Assembly (NCBI GenBank): GCA_027475525.1
Contig: JAMWFC010000102.1
Location: 248,001-312,000 of the forward strand
DNA: 64,000 bases
Direction of reading: 5' to 3'
Source of the DNA: Macrolepiota albuminosa
Lineage: Eukaryota; Basidiomycota; Agaricomycetes; Agaricales; Agaricaceae
Shown piece after piece: positions 31,214 to 45,205 of this stretch (its first letter is position 1; every line of letters begins with the position of its first letter). The notes under the pieces are model-generated. The model saw only the letters and a list, made by a program, of their open reading frames with translations, made no database searches and was not told the origin of the DNA. A program made the translations under genes and the position numbers.

Positions 31214-33812
31214 ATGCTCTGTCTTGCCGGACCAACTTTACGCGCCACACAAGTCTTGACTGCATTCGAGGTTCCATCCTTTCGCAGACTGCACCTCTTC
31301 AGATGCGCCACAAGACTGCGTCCTACAGTCTCTCATACAATCCACTGCAGACCAGCAGCACTTGAGGTTCCATCTCGTCGAACCTTTAAACACCTCGCAC
31401 CAAAGCCCGACATATCCGCTCCTACCAAACCTCCAACCCCAAATGCAGGAGGGACAACGGCTGACATCCCGACTTCAAAGGAGCAGAGAAGGATAGACTG
31501 GACAATTCTGAAACGCTTGTTGGTAAATGTCTGGCCGAAAAATGATTGGAAGACCCGGGGGACGGTGCTCATCGGTTTCGGCCTTCTCGTTGGCGGCAAG
31601 GTTTGCTCCTGTGGTTTTTGACTAGAACAAAAACTTCATTTCTATCAGGTCCTCAATGTTCAAGTTCCTTTGGTCTTTAAAAGCGTGATAGATGCTCTCA
31701 ATGTCGATATCGCGTCTAGTTCGAGTGTCTGGGTTGTGGCAGGAACTTTGATTCTTGGATGTAGGCACGACTTTGTGTAATGTTCAATCAAACTGACCAA
31801 TGTTAGATGGCGCGGCCCGCATCGGTGCTACTGTCTTTGGTGAATTGCTAAACGCAGTCTTTGCTGGCATTGGACAAAGGGCCATACGTAAGGTCGCAAG
31901 GGAAACTTTTGAACATCTTTTAAACCTAGATCTTCGCTTTCATCTTTCGCGGCAAACCGGAGGCCTAACTCGTGCCATTGACCGTGGTACCAAGTATGCC
32001 TTTCACTCCGTAAACCTCGTGCCTTTTATTTAACCAATAAACAACAGAGGCATCACCTTCCTTCTTCAAGCCATCATCTTCCGTATCGTTCCTACTGCTC
32101 TAGAGATTTCGATGGTGTGCGGAATACTCGTGAGTCGCTTCACCTCAGCTCAAATATATCAGTCATATTGTGACATTCTCAGACTTACAAGTTTGGCTGG
32201 GACTTTGCTGCAATCACCCTTATGACGATGGCAGCATACAGCTGGTTCACGATCCACACAACGTCGTGGCGGTTTGTTTCATCCTTACACCCTTTGGGCT
32301 CGTGTGTTAACAATCTTCTAGCACCCGTTTTCGTCGAGAAGCAAACAAAGCAGATAACAAAGCTGCCACTGTGTCTGTAGACTCACTTATCAATTTTGAA
32401 GCTGTGAAGGTGCAGTTCTCGCTCGTTTGTTGGAAGGAGCGACCCTGAGCACTTCCTACAGCACTTCAACAATGAAAAATATGAAGTAGCGCAATACGAC
32501 AAGCACCTTTCAGAGTATGAAAAATCTTCAGTCAAGATCACCACGTCCCTGGCATACTTGAACTCTGGGCAGAATATCATCTTTTCTTCAGCCTTGACAG
32601 CGTGCATGATTTTGGCAGCCCAAGGAGTTATTCAGGGTAGGCATGCAGACTTTATTTTTTCTCGACATTTTTTCTGACAGAACGTAGGAACGATGACCGT
32701 CGGTGATCTTGTTATGGTAAATCAACTAATCTTCCAGCTGTCGCTGCCGCTCAACTTCCTGGGTACAATCTATCGCGAAATGAGGCAAAACCTGCTTGAC
32801 ATGGAGGTCTTATTCAAACTCGTCGAAGAAAACCTTCCTGCTCGGGTCTGTTGTCCAACATATTCACCATTACCTCTTAACACTCTCAATCCAGGACAAA
32901 CCCAATGCTCCGCCCCTCAATATCAACGGTGGCTCTATCCGCTTTGAAAACGTGACGTTCGGATACCACCCCGATCGTCCCATCTTCCGAAACCTCTCCT
33001 TCACCGTTCCGGCCGGCAAAAAGGTTGCCATCGTGGGCCCATCCGGATGTGGCAAGTCCACCGTCTTCCGCCTCCTATACCGCTTCTACGACCCGGCCTC
33101 CGGGCGCATCTTCATCGACAACCAGGACATCCACGATGTGCGCATGGACAGCCTACGCCGTGCAATCGGTGTCGTCCCGCAAGATACACCCCTGTTCCAC
33201 TCGGATATAATGCATAATATCCGATACGGAAGGCTTGATGCCGGGGATGAAGAAGTAAAGGAGGCTGCTATTAAAGCTAACGTCCACGGAACTATAATGA
33301 AACTCCCAGAGGGATATAAAACTCAGGTCGGGGAGCGAGGTTTGATGATCAGTGGTGGAGAAAAGCAGAGACTCGCTGTTGCACGAGTCCTACTCAAAGA
33401 TCCTCCGATCTTGTTTTTTGATGAAGCAGTAAGATTTGTGGTCTTCTGTGTTTTTCATGATCTTCTGATGTCACTCATAATTAGACATCGGCATTGGACG
33501 CTCACACTGAATCGGAATTAATGAAGAATATCAACAACACGCTGTTGGACAAAGCTCGTACCAGCATCTTCATTGCTCATCGCCTCAGGACCGTGGTTGA
33601 AGCTGGTAAGTTTTCTCATCGCCCAAATTTTCTCCACTACTGCTCACTCACCATGCCAAGACCTCATCATCGTCATGAAAGACGGATTTGTTGTTGAAGA
33701 GGGGACTCACGAAGAGTTACTCAAGCAGCGGGGACTGTATCATAGCATGTGGCAACAACAGGCGACATTGGAAGGACTCAAAGCCGAGACAGAGGAGGAT
33801 CTCGTAGCTTGA
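31214..33812 (+). CDS. ATM1: Mitochondrial ABC transporter ATM1
   Basis: ATM1 is a half-size ABC transporter of the mitochondrial inner membrane. It exports a glutathione/sulfur compound needed for cytosolic Fe-S cluster assembly. The N-terminus is Arg-rich without acidic residues ([15 protein letters not shown]), a matrix-targeting presequence. The transmembrane part includes [55 protein letters not shown] and [16 protein letters not shown], all typical of Atm1. The ATPase has Walker [10 protein letters not shown] (near 33035-33065), Q-loop [10 protein letters not shown], signature [13 protein letters not shown] and Walker [11 protein letters not shown], then the H-loop IFIAHRLRT. About eight introns split it. 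It ends ETEEDLVA at 33812. No lesion was seen. Confidence 0.95.
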
Positions 33813-34001
33813 CTATTGCACTAGATTGATCTTGATCTTATTTGATAGATAGAATGACTAGTCTGAGTGGATGGAAAGACACATGTGAAATACCGCCAAA
33901 ACATATCATCCGGGGCATCTCCGAGGGCGCTCATCAAAAATCGATCGATCAACCTTGGAGGATAAGATAACAACTTTTTTGAAGCTTGACGGATTATTCT
34001 A

Positions 34002-35755
34002 ATGGCACAAAACGAAACGCTCTTCCCTGCGATTGGATCTCTCGCAGTCAAGACTGACGAGACTTCTGAGATTCCCGTGCGGAATACTGACGATGCCGAG
34101 GACAAGGTCGTCCAGGAAGTCAACTCTTTGTGCATGAATTGTCATCAACAGGTCAGTTTCACGCGGTAGGATGTGTACTGAACCGTCCGCTGAACGACAC
34201 TAGTAGGGTGTTACGCGGCTTATGCTCACGAGCATTCCTTATTTCCGCGAAGTCATCGTCATGTCCTTCCGATGTGAGCATTGTGGAGCCACTAATAACG
34301 AGATCCAGTCCGCTGGAGCTATCCAAGGTGAGGGCACATTTCTTTGTGTCCAGCTTGCCATCTGAAAGCACTTCAGAAAAAGGTACTGCATACACTGCGC
34401 GGATCCTGGCTCGATCTGACCTCAACCGGCAAATCATCCGATCGCCAAGCTGCGAGGTCCTCATCCCCGAGCTCGAACTGACTCTTCCACCGACGTCACG
34501 AGGGCAGTTGACAACTGTCGAGGGTCTCGTACGTAATGTGTACGCCGACTTGAACATGGATCAGCCTCTGCGACGGATCCAGGACCCAGAGGGCGCTGCT
34601 ACAATTCAAGGTCTTCTTGACAAACTCCAGGCCATACTTGGTGATGATGAGGAGGAACAGGACGACAACAAACTGGGAGAGGTAGATACTAAAAAGGCAT
34701 CAGACAAAGATGCCCCACTGCCCGCTTTCACACTCAGACTGGATGATCCCGCTGGAAATTCGTGGATCGAGTTCATGGGCAGTATGGCGGACCCTAAATG
34801 GAACATGCGGGAGTATCGTCGTACCCTAGAGCAAAACATTGCGCTTGGGTTGGTTTCTGCTGATGAATCAAGTGAAAATCTGACATCCATTGACGACAAA
34901 GACGGAATAACTACCGATGAAATTACCGAAGACGAAGTGTTTGTGTTCCATGGCAATTGTTCAAGTTGCGGTCACCCGTTGGACACGAAAATGAAAAAAG
35001 TTACCATTCCTTATTTCAAAGTATGTCTTCCTTTGTTGGTTTCTAGCGTTACGACTCACGTTTGCATCTAGGATATTCTTATCATGTCTACTAACTGTGA
35101 TCGATGCGGATATCGCGACAATGAAGTCAAATCAGGATCGGCGATATCTGAAAAAGGGAAGAAAATCACCCTCAAAGTTGAGGATCGTGAGGACCTCAGC
35201 CGTGACATTCTCAAAGTGTGTCAATCTCCCCCATCTTGAAACTCATCCAACGGTGAAATGTATTCTGTAGAGCGAGACAGCAGGATTCAGCATCCCCGAG
35301 ATCGATCTTGTGCTCCAGCACGGGACTCTCGGCGGTCGTTTCACAACACTCGAGGGTATCCTTAACCAAGTTTATGAAGAGCTCTCAGAAAAAGTCTTTG
35401 CTCAAGGCGATTCTTCCAAACCCAACGACAGAAGTGATTTCGAGACCTTTTTGAAGAAGCTGAAAGAGGCGAGCACCTCATCTTTGCTTGCGCCACAACA
35501 CTCTTGTCTAACCCACTCCAGGTCATGAATGTCGAACGCCCGTTCACAGTGATTCTTGACGATCCCCTTGCAAATTCCTACATGCAGAATCTATATGCGC
35601 CTGACCCCGATCCGAACATGACGATTGACACATACGATCGGACATGGGAGCAGAATGAAGAACTTGGACTGAATGACATGAAGGTTGAGGGGTATGAGTC
35701 AGATGAAAAGAAGGAGGAAGGCGAGACTGCGACAGCAGACGTAAAACAGGCATGA
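34002..35755 (+). CDS. ZPR1: Zinc finger protein ZPR1
   Basis: ZPR1 binds newly made eEF1A and helps its folding and cell-cycle progression. The protein has the family's duplicated ZPR1 layout. The first C4 zinc finger is CMNC...CEHC ([24 protein letters not shown]) and the first A/B domain has [20 protein letters not shown] and [11 protein letters not shown]. The second zinc finger is CSSC...CDRC (ATNNE-like GYRDNEVK) and the second A/B domain has [20 protein letters not shown] and [18 protein letters not shown]. The start at 34002 gives [16 protein letters not shown]. Introns include 34151-34205 and one after AIQ near 34330. It ends with an acidic tail at 35755, is convergent with RPL4 and lies 189 bp after ATM1. 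Confidence 0.95.
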
Positions 35756-36009
35756 AAGAATGTCCATGGTCATTACCTGTTCTTCATATGTAAACAGTTC
35801 TATGGATATTTAGAGGTGAAATTATGAATGTAGACAGTATTATAGGAACCAGAGCCTAATCGAAAAGAAATCGTTTGGAGAAAACTCATTTGACGTTTTG
35901 CCTCGTTCTTTTGCGCTCACGTTACGAAAATAGGCATAGAGCATGTCATATTGAACAAAGGAAGAGTCGACAAGCATAATCCTAAAGAGCTTATAAGGTG
36001 ATACCGAAA

Positions 36010-37388
<1,379 letters not shown>

Positions 37389-37597
37389 TGAAGTCTTGAG
37401 GTCGGTCTTGATTTTTCGTCACCGCCGTTGGAGGAGCGGACGTTGACAGTCGGGCGGGACGCCATTGAAGTCTTGAGGTCGGTCTTGATTTTTCGATTTC
37501 CAAATCCAGACTCACGTCCTCTCAACTCATTTAGGCTTTTGCCGGTCAACTGTATAGTCGTCGCATATATAAGGAAATTTCCTCTTTTGGAACTAGT

Positions 37598-39673
37598 CTA
37601 GTCCTCCTCACGTGGCCCCTGGCCCTGCTCCTTTTCCTTCTGCACTGCCTGCACCACGTCGTCCACCCGCAGGAGCATCCGTGCTGCCTGAATAAATAGA
37701 TTAGTACATTGTCAGAACATGTAAAATGCACATACCTCGATGGCAGTTTTAAGTGTTTGTATCTGCAGCCTAATGAGTATGCGCGGCCTCGTACTGTCCT
37801 CAAGCTCACCTTGACGCTGGCGGATTCATACAGGCCATACTTCTTCATGTCCACAATCTTGCCCGTCTCTCCATTCACGCCCCACGAGTGCTCCCCGTTC
37901 GCGTGTTTAGCCTGCAATCAATAGTCAGATTTGTTTCAATACAGTCCACTTCTTCAACGCACCCTGAGCTCGGTCAATACACGGATAGCATTGCCACCGC
38001 TGTTCTGCACCAGCGTTCGCGGGATGACCTCTAGCGCATCCGCAACAGCCCGGAACGGCCAGCCCTCCACGCCAACAACGCTCCGTGCTTTTTGATGCAG
38101 CCCAACACTGATGGCCATCTCAGTGGCGCCTCCACCAGGCGCAAGCGTTGGGTTGAAAAAGACATTGCGTGCAACGGACATGGCATCCGCGAGGTTGCGA
38201 TCAATCTCATTCAGGATGTCTTTCGAAGGCCCACGAAGCAGGATAGTGCATGCCTTGGGGCTCTTGCATTCCGTCAGGAAAGTAAAGTACCTAGCGGTCA
38301 TCAGTTACAGAAAATGTCAAGTGACAAGTAACATACTCGTCGCCAATCTTCTCTATATTGAAGAGGCCACACTGCGTGCCGACGTCGGATTCGCGCAAGT
38401 CCTCGACACGATTGACAATAGTCGCGCCGACCGCAAGCGCAATACGATTATTGTCCGACTTGCGAACACGTCTTATAGCAGAGACTTTGTACTTGTCCAA
38501 AACATGCTGTGCAAGGTCTAACCAAAACGTCAATACCTTGCAACTGTACAAGAAATAAAACCCAGAAATTACCAGAAATTCCCTTTTCCGTGATTATCAA
38601 GTCCGGCTTATACTCCAAAATCTTCATAACCAGACCCTTGACCTGCTCCTCCTCAATCGCCTGAGCGCGCTCCCAATCTCCGTCCTTCGAAATCTCCATA
38701 TTCGTCTGACTCTCTCCTTTCTTATACTCCAACGGGCAATCCAACAAGATAATCCTCGGGTTCTTTATCCGCCGCCTCATATTCGGGTGGGTGATATCCT
38801 TGTTGAGCATAACACCATTCAGCACCCTACTCTCCTCAATTTCCCCTCCAGGGATCTTCTCCACTCGCGCATACCGTTTGATGTCCACCGTCCTGAGACC
38901 ATTCTCATCCGATGCAACTGTACGAACGGCCTGCAAGGCGAGCTTGCACATCAGATCGGACCATCGCACGACAAACTTAGTACCGATGGAGGTCTTGATC
39001 AACGAAAGCATCTCTTCATCGTCATTTGTATTGATAGGGATCGATATCCGCTGAATAATCTCGAGAGCTTCTTTGAGTGCCTTGTTGTAAGCAGAGATAA
39101 TCACAACTGGGTGAATGTCCCGTTCTAATTGTGAAAGCGACTGCGCGAGAATCTCTCCCGCTGAGATGACAAAAAAACCTATAAGGCAATGCTTCGAGAC
39201 GTAAGACAAAGCGTTGCGCACCCAGGATTATAACAGACGTAGTTCCATCTCCGCATTCCTCGTCCTGCGTTCTGCTAAGCTCTATCATGTTCTTCGCCGC
39301 CGGATGCGCAACGTCTATTTCTCGCAAGATCGCATTGCCATCGTTCGTCAGTCTAGAGTAGAGATTTAAACAACAGGCAGCGGTGATATACTTTATCTCG
39401 GACGTACAATATCCCCCCCATCGGATCAAGGATCATTTTCAACATGGATTTTGGCCCTAGACACGTCCTGATGACATCGGCGACAGTCTAAAGCAGCCAT
39501 AAGCATGACTTTCTTCTTCGCGAAAGAAACGCTCACCTTGGCTGCAGTAATATTTGAGATCTGCGCTTTCCGGCCAGACTGCCGTTCAGGCGCAGTGTCT
39601 AGACCGAAATCAGTAGCAGGCAACAGACAATTATGTCCAACTTACTCATAACAAAGACCGGAGTTTGCGACAT
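37598..39673 (-). CDS. CCT3: T-complex chaperonin subunit gamma (CCT3)
   Basis: CCT3 is a subunit of the hetero-octameric cytosolic TRiC/CCT chaperonin that folds actin and tubulin. The start MSQTPVFVM (39673) is followed by an intron, then [58 protein letters not shown] (the nucleotide-binding GDGTT), [30 protein letters not shown] and [19 protein letters not shown]. Near the end are [19 protein letters not shown] and [16 protein letters not shown]; the protein stops at GPREED (37598). About seven introns are present. Length, about 550 residues, is normal. No 77-bp duplication is in the coding part. It is divergent to eIF3e with 196 bp between starts. Confidence 0.95.
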
Positions 39674-39869
39674 GGTTCTTGTAAAAACCTGTTGCACTGA
39701 GATTTTTGGGTAGTCGCGGTTTAGAGACGCGTTCAATCCTTACGTAATCGCACTTTCTACATCACGTGGCTCTTGTAGGACTTGATGAGCCTCAAAAAAG
39801 TTTTGCTCATCGTTGTCAACGACGACCAAAGACGCTTCTTCATCGCTCCCGGCCAAGACTATTGTCACC

Positions 39870-41582
39870 ATGGCCGAGTACGACCTCTCAAGAACCATCA
39901 TTCCCTATTTGGACCGCCATCTCTCTTTCCCCTTGCTCACCCACCTCGCCGACATGAAGCTTTTCTCTGATAAAGAAATTGCGGCTGCCCAATATGAGCT
40001 TGCAAAGGGAACGAACATGTTTGACTATGCTATGACCTTGTTTCAACAGCTATATCCAGATCAGAAAGTCCCAGCAGGTACAGAAAATCAACTTTGACCT
40101 TCAAGTATCAAATACTGACTGTTTGTAGAATTCGATGAGAAGCGAAAAAATGCGGTATCAACAAACGAGCGTCTGAATCAAGAGGCACAGGTTGTCCTCG
40201 ATGTAATTGAAAATCCCGATGTGGCGCAAGCACTGCGCCAGGACAAGAATCAGAATCTGCTATACCTCAAGGATAATTACAACGTAAGTTCTTTCTGGTC
40301 AATAACTTTACGGTACTCACACTCTTTCCAGCTGAAATTAGATCAAATTACCGCACTCTATAACTTCGGCCAGTTCCAATATTCATATGGAAACTACAGC
40401 GGTGCAGCGGACTATCTTTACCACTTCCGAGTTCTGTCCACCGACAACGATCTCAACACTTCCGCACATTGGGGCAAGCTTGCCTCGGATATCCTCACGG
40501 GAAACTGGTCCGTCGCCCTCGAAGAGCTTAACACGCTCCGTGAATCTATTGACTCACGATCTGCGCCCTCTGTCCTCCTGGCCTCTGGCTCCAACGCTGC
40601 TAGCCCCGCTGAACCAGCCCTCATGCAGCTGCACTCACGGACATGGCTCGTTCACTGGTCCCTTTTTCCAACGCTGCTAGCCCCGCTGAACCAGCCCTCA
40701 TGCAGCTGCACTCACGGACATGGCTCGTTCACTGGTCCCTTTTTGTGTACTTCAGCCACCCACAAGGCCGCACTCTTCTTCTGGAGACTTTCCTCTCTCC
40801 AACATACCTCAACACCATCCAGACCTCATGCCCATGGATCCTGCGCTACCTCACTACCGCCGCCATCCTCTCACGTAAAGCATCTGCCCTGCCGTCCTCT
40901 TCATCCACCCCAGTCTCCTCCCGTGTCCGCAACGCCATCCGCGAGGTGGTCAAAGTCATCCAAACAGAGGAGTATCAATACCAGGATCCCGTCACGTCTT
41001 TCCTGAAAGAACTCTACATCGAATTTGACTTTGATGCCGCACAACGCGAGCTTGCACTTGCGGTCAAGGTTGTTTCGGAGGACTTTTTCCTCGGAGACTT
41101 CAAAGATGAGTTCTTGGACAATGCACGTTACCTCATTAGCGAGGCATACTGCAGAATCCATCAGAAGATTGACATAGCGTGAGTTTGCTTTTTTTTTACT
41201 TCCCCGCGCTACTCCGGTCATGTTTACTATTATTCCTAGTGATCTATCAAAACGTCTCAACCTGTCACACGACGAGGGCGAAAAATGGATTGTTAACCTC
41301 ATTCGTGAGACTAGGATGGGCGCCGATGCCAAAATCGATCTCGAAAAGGTATATATCATCCCCATCGTTCCGTCCCTTCATATTCCCTTATGGTGCCTTC
41401 CTTTCTAGAACGTCATTGAAATCAATCGACCACCGTTGCCGGTCTATCAAACAATCATTGAGAAAACCCGCGGGCTTGCACTTCGTACCCAAGCTCTTGG
41501 CGCAGCAGCAGCTCGTTCGGGACAGCAGAGTAGTGGCGTTGCAAAATCAGAGGCCCTATCCCCTACTGTTGCTGTCAAGTAG
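39870..41582 (+). CDS. Translation initiation factor eIF3 subunit e (INT6)
   Basis: eIF3e is a PCI-domain subunit of the eIF3 complex that helps recruit the 43S complex. The N-terminus [20 protein letters not shown] and [19 protein letters not shown] is typical. Next are [19 protein letters not shown], an intron, [40 protein letters not shown] and [13 protein letters not shown]. The PCI domain has [39 protein letters not shown] and [20 protein letters not shown]. Introns are near 40077, 40285, 41179 and 41350. The end is ALSPTVAVK at 41582. A 77-bp duplication at 40591-40744 repeats [20 protein letters not shown] and shifts the frame; with one copy the reading continues into VYFSHPQGR. Confidence 0.94.
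40591..40744. repeat. Exact 77-bp tandem duplication 6 (eIF3e)
   Basis: Copies at 40591-40667 and 40668-40744, starting CCAACGCTGCTAG; frameshifts eIF3e. Confidence 0.95.
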
Positions 41583-41691
41583 CCTTGTTGTAGCTGACAT
41601 GTTTGTTGCATTGTGTATACGATTTACTAAGCTTCGTCCCACCTATCGCTGAGATTGCCACAACTTCGGGTCCTTAACACGAGGCTTCAGA

Positions 41692-44291
41692 TTATATAGG
41701 ATCGTTATCTTCATCGGGATACAACTATTGATATGAAAAATCAGCTAGATCATCCAAAGAAAAATCGCTGATATGACCTGACCTTTCCAGGGTTGAACAG
41801 ACCCAAAGGGTCAACGGTTCGTTTGATCTTCTTCATGAGTTCCACGGTGCCTTTACCCAATTCTTCGGTAAGAAACTCTTTCTTGCCAATGCCCACACCA
41901 TGTTCCCCAGAACCTGCCTTAGGAATCAGTTCCCAATTCAAGATTGCCTCGAATTCTCACATGTTCCATCCAGAGCAAGAGCCCGATACACCATTCGATG
42001 CACTGCTGCTTTGACAATCTTTGCTTCTTCATCGTTTCGGAATAGCAGTAACGCATGGAAATTACCATCACCAACATGTCCGACAATTGTTGATGTAATT
42101 CCAATCTGCGCCAGATCCTTCTTCGTTTCGTATACAAGTTCTGGCAGTTTAGAAACAGGCACACTGCGAGGAATCTTTTCAATCTCTGGAAAATCTTACT
42201 CATAATAAAAACTCACCAAACGTCTGTTGACCAGCCCCTTGCACCCTCAAGAAGTGACATAGCAGAATAGAAGGCGTTTTTACGGTCAGCCCAGAGCTCT
42301 TCTGCCTCTTTTTCATTCCGGGCAAGCTCGAATCCAGTCCCACCATGCTTCTCGACGATCTTCCTGACTATTTTAGCCGTTTCTTGTAATGACGCCGGGC
42401 AAGCTCGAATCCAGTCCCACCATGCTTCTCGACGATCTTCCTGACTATTTTAGCCGTTTCTTGTAATGACGCGGTGAAACACCCTGGAATTTAAGAAGAG
42501 ACTGTCCTTCTCGGGCCATTTGCGCTTAGACATGCCAAACTTATTTGTTGCTGTCATAAAAACATCATCCACTAGCTCGACACATTCTATCATCGGTCAA
42601 CTTCCTAAGGAGAAATAAATAATAAACAGTGTAAAATGACGCACGGATGCCGACGCCTTGATTCATTACCTCAATGACAGCCTCAGTGGCTTTCTTGACA
42701 TTGGGAAACTGGACGACGGCGACATTGGTGGGTATGACGGGTGCCAACCGTATGGTTACTGCGTAACCAAGGTTCAAATGTACTCAGAAGCCTCATCAAG
42801 CTCGTGGAGACGACCTACCTTGCGTTACGATGCCAAGAGTTCCCTCCGCCCCGATGAACAATTTCGTTGTGTCGAATCCGGCAGAAGATTTTCGCGACCG
42901 CCGACGTGTCTTAATTACCTCGCCTGACGGAAGCACTACAGTCTGGAGAGATGAGCTAGACCAGCTAAACTAATGATGGGCTGGGACCCACTGCATTGAG
43001 GAACCATTCAGCCTTCGCCGTGCCATATCGCACTGCGTTAGCTAAACTAGATCTTTAGAGACCAACACTGCATTGAGGAACCATTCAGCCTTCGCCGTGC
43101 CATATCGCACTGCGTTAGCTAAACTAGATCTTTAGAGACCAAGTCCCTGAGACCAGTGGCAGATAGAACATACTTCCAGAACAACCTGTGCTCAGCATGC
43201 CGCCAATTGTAGCACCAGGGCCAGGATCCAGCTATTGCAAGAATAGCGATTCAACCTCGCGCGGGGGTAAAACTTTGAGAGTACGACATACAGGGAAGAA
43301 TAAAGGTATGCCTGGCGGAATAGCGATTCAACCTCGCGCGGGGGTAAAACTTTGAGAGTACGACATACAGGGAAGAATAAAGGTATGCCTGGCGAGAGTA
43401 CTGAGTTTCGCCACGCGGTTAAGCATAGTTTTGTAATACCTTTCTCCTCGAGCAAATCATTGATATCCATCCATTTTGCACCAGGTTGACACACAAGGTC
43501 AGAATCTGCCTCTGAAATCTGGGCAATTACACACGTGGTAAAATTAGGACACTTTGATCATACCGTGTATTTCCAGAATTCGGTTCATGCCTGACATATC
43601 GACACAAATACCCCCGATGACATGCTGAGACATCACATCAGTTCCAATCAGAATAGAACAGAATATTATCGACTCACACTCCGTGTTTGTCCCTCCAAAC
43701 TTGTCGCACCAGAGTATGGAATTACTGGCATTCTATACTTGGTGGCGATCTTCACCATGCGGACAACATCTTCTGTAGAACTGGGATAGAAGACGACACT
43801 ATGGAGCCGGCCTACGAAATTCAGGACTAAATTCACTGTGTCTTTAAATACAATAAGAGAGGGTACCACGTACCTGGCCTCCAGTCGTAATCTGAAAATC
43901 CATGAATGCGCAGGTCTTCAGGATCCGTGGAGACAGCATCAGCATCAGGAAAGGCTTCTTTCAATTCTTGAATAGCCCGCTCGAAGTCTTTTGGAGTGCC
44001 ATATCGAGGTTTTCCAATGCTCCCGGCCTCCTCGGAAGGTGAGGTCCAGGTTTTTGCAAGCGTGAAGCCAATGATCCCACTAAAAATACAGGACAGTGCA
44101 AAAATACCACGGTGATAAGACAGATTCCCACTGTGTCTAGTGCTCGCTAGATTAGCAGAGTGTTGAGTAGAATTCGACGAATGTCGTTGTGGAATGCGAT
44201 TTAGATGCGAGTATAGTAAAGGTCTCTCGAGAGAAAGACAGAGTAAACGGCGGCGAAGATTCCTTGCCAACGTTTTGGAAAGCGAAGCCAT
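41692..44291 (-). CDS. D-lactate dehydrogenase (cytochrome), mitochondrial FAD enzyme
   Basis: The enzyme oxidises D-lactate to pyruvate, passing electrons to cytochrome c. The chosen start at 44291 ([17 protein letters not shown]) gives a basic presequence followed by one hydrophobic anchor ([17 protein letters not shown]). The FAD-binding_4 domain has [71 protein letters not shown] and [12 protein letters not shown]. The C-terminal FAD-oxidase domain has [32 protein letters not shown] and [11 protein letters not shown]. After a last intron the end is [10 protein letters not shown] (41692). Three 77-bp duplications (42318, 42990, 43241) break the frame. An upstream in-frame ATG at 44318 would add nine residues. 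Confidence 0.92.
42318..42471. repeat. Exact 77-bp tandem duplication 7 (DLD)
   Basis: Copies at 42318-42394 and 42395-42471, starting CCGGGCAAGCTCG. Confidence 0.95.
42990..43143. repeat. Exact 77-bp tandem duplication 8 (DLD)
   Basis: Copies at 42990-43066 and 43067-43143, starting ACTGCATTGAGGA. Confidence 0.95.
43241..43394. repeat. Exact 77-bp tandem duplication 9 (DLD)
   Basis: Copies at 43241-43317 and 43318-43394, starting GAATAGCGATTCA. Confidence 0.95.
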
Positions 44292-44740
44292 GGTCGTGGA
44301 AAGAAGAAGGAACCCCAAGGACTTTTATGGGCCGTGTCGATAGTGACCTTCATCTTGTTCATGGTAGCCGGCCCGATGTGGACCACATGTAAACGTATAA
44401 GTAATTATGCAAATAGGTAAAGCGTGCTCGTCCGATGACGTGAGCAGGAGCAAATCGTATATTCAGGGGAAAATCTCTGGCGCTTCCAGGGCTTGGAGCT
44501 CGAATGTGGGAGAGCTGAGGAGGTTACTTCAAGGTTGCCGTAATACAAAGATTAAAAATAAAAAGGTGTCATCAGTGGAGATACTGTGGGGTCAGGCGAC
44601 CGAAGAAAAATTCAGGTCGAGAAAACATCAGACTTTTTGCCCGCGGCGAGAAAGACAGTGGCGAGCAAAGTCGCAGTCAAGCTATTACAGGGGCGCTACG
44701 GCTCACACTTCCCTCAAAAAGGGTTACCGATGATCGTGAC

Positions 44741-44894
44741 AATCGCCGATCAGGACACACCACGTGAGGATCAAAATGGGCAACATTCGTATACATGTTG
44801 CCTCATGTTGCCTGATTAATCGCCGATCAGGACACACCACGTGAGGATCAAAATGGGCAACATTCGTATACATGTTGCCTCATGTTGCCTGATT
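44741..44894. repeat. Exact 77-bp tandem duplication 10 (intergenic)
   Basis: Copies at 44741-44817 and 44818-44894, starting AATCGCCGATCAG. Confidence 0.95.
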
Positions 44895-45051
44895 TGCGCC
44901 AATTCAAAGAAAGTTTATCAAAACAACGAACTTTTTTATTCTCGCAAAGGCGAGTGTATGTTTGCAGATTCTGCAGATCCTCGGTATGGCCAATGACCAG
45001 AAGTACCGCCGCTAGAAATATGACGATTGCATCAGTCCGGGTTGGCCCTTG

Positions 45052-45205
45052 ACCTGTAATTTGTTCTTGAATGTTTCGCAGGCTAGGAATTTTTCCTACC
45101 AAGTCTGGTAACCCAGGGAGGAAAGCGAACCTGTAATTTGTTCTTGAATGTTTCGCAGGCTAGGAATTTTTCCTACCAAGTCTGGTAACCCAGGGAGGAA
45201 AGCGA
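45052..45205. repeat. Exact 77-bp tandem duplication 11 (intergenic)
   Basis: Copies at 45052-45128 and 45129-45205, starting ACCTGTAATTTGT. Confidence 0.95.
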
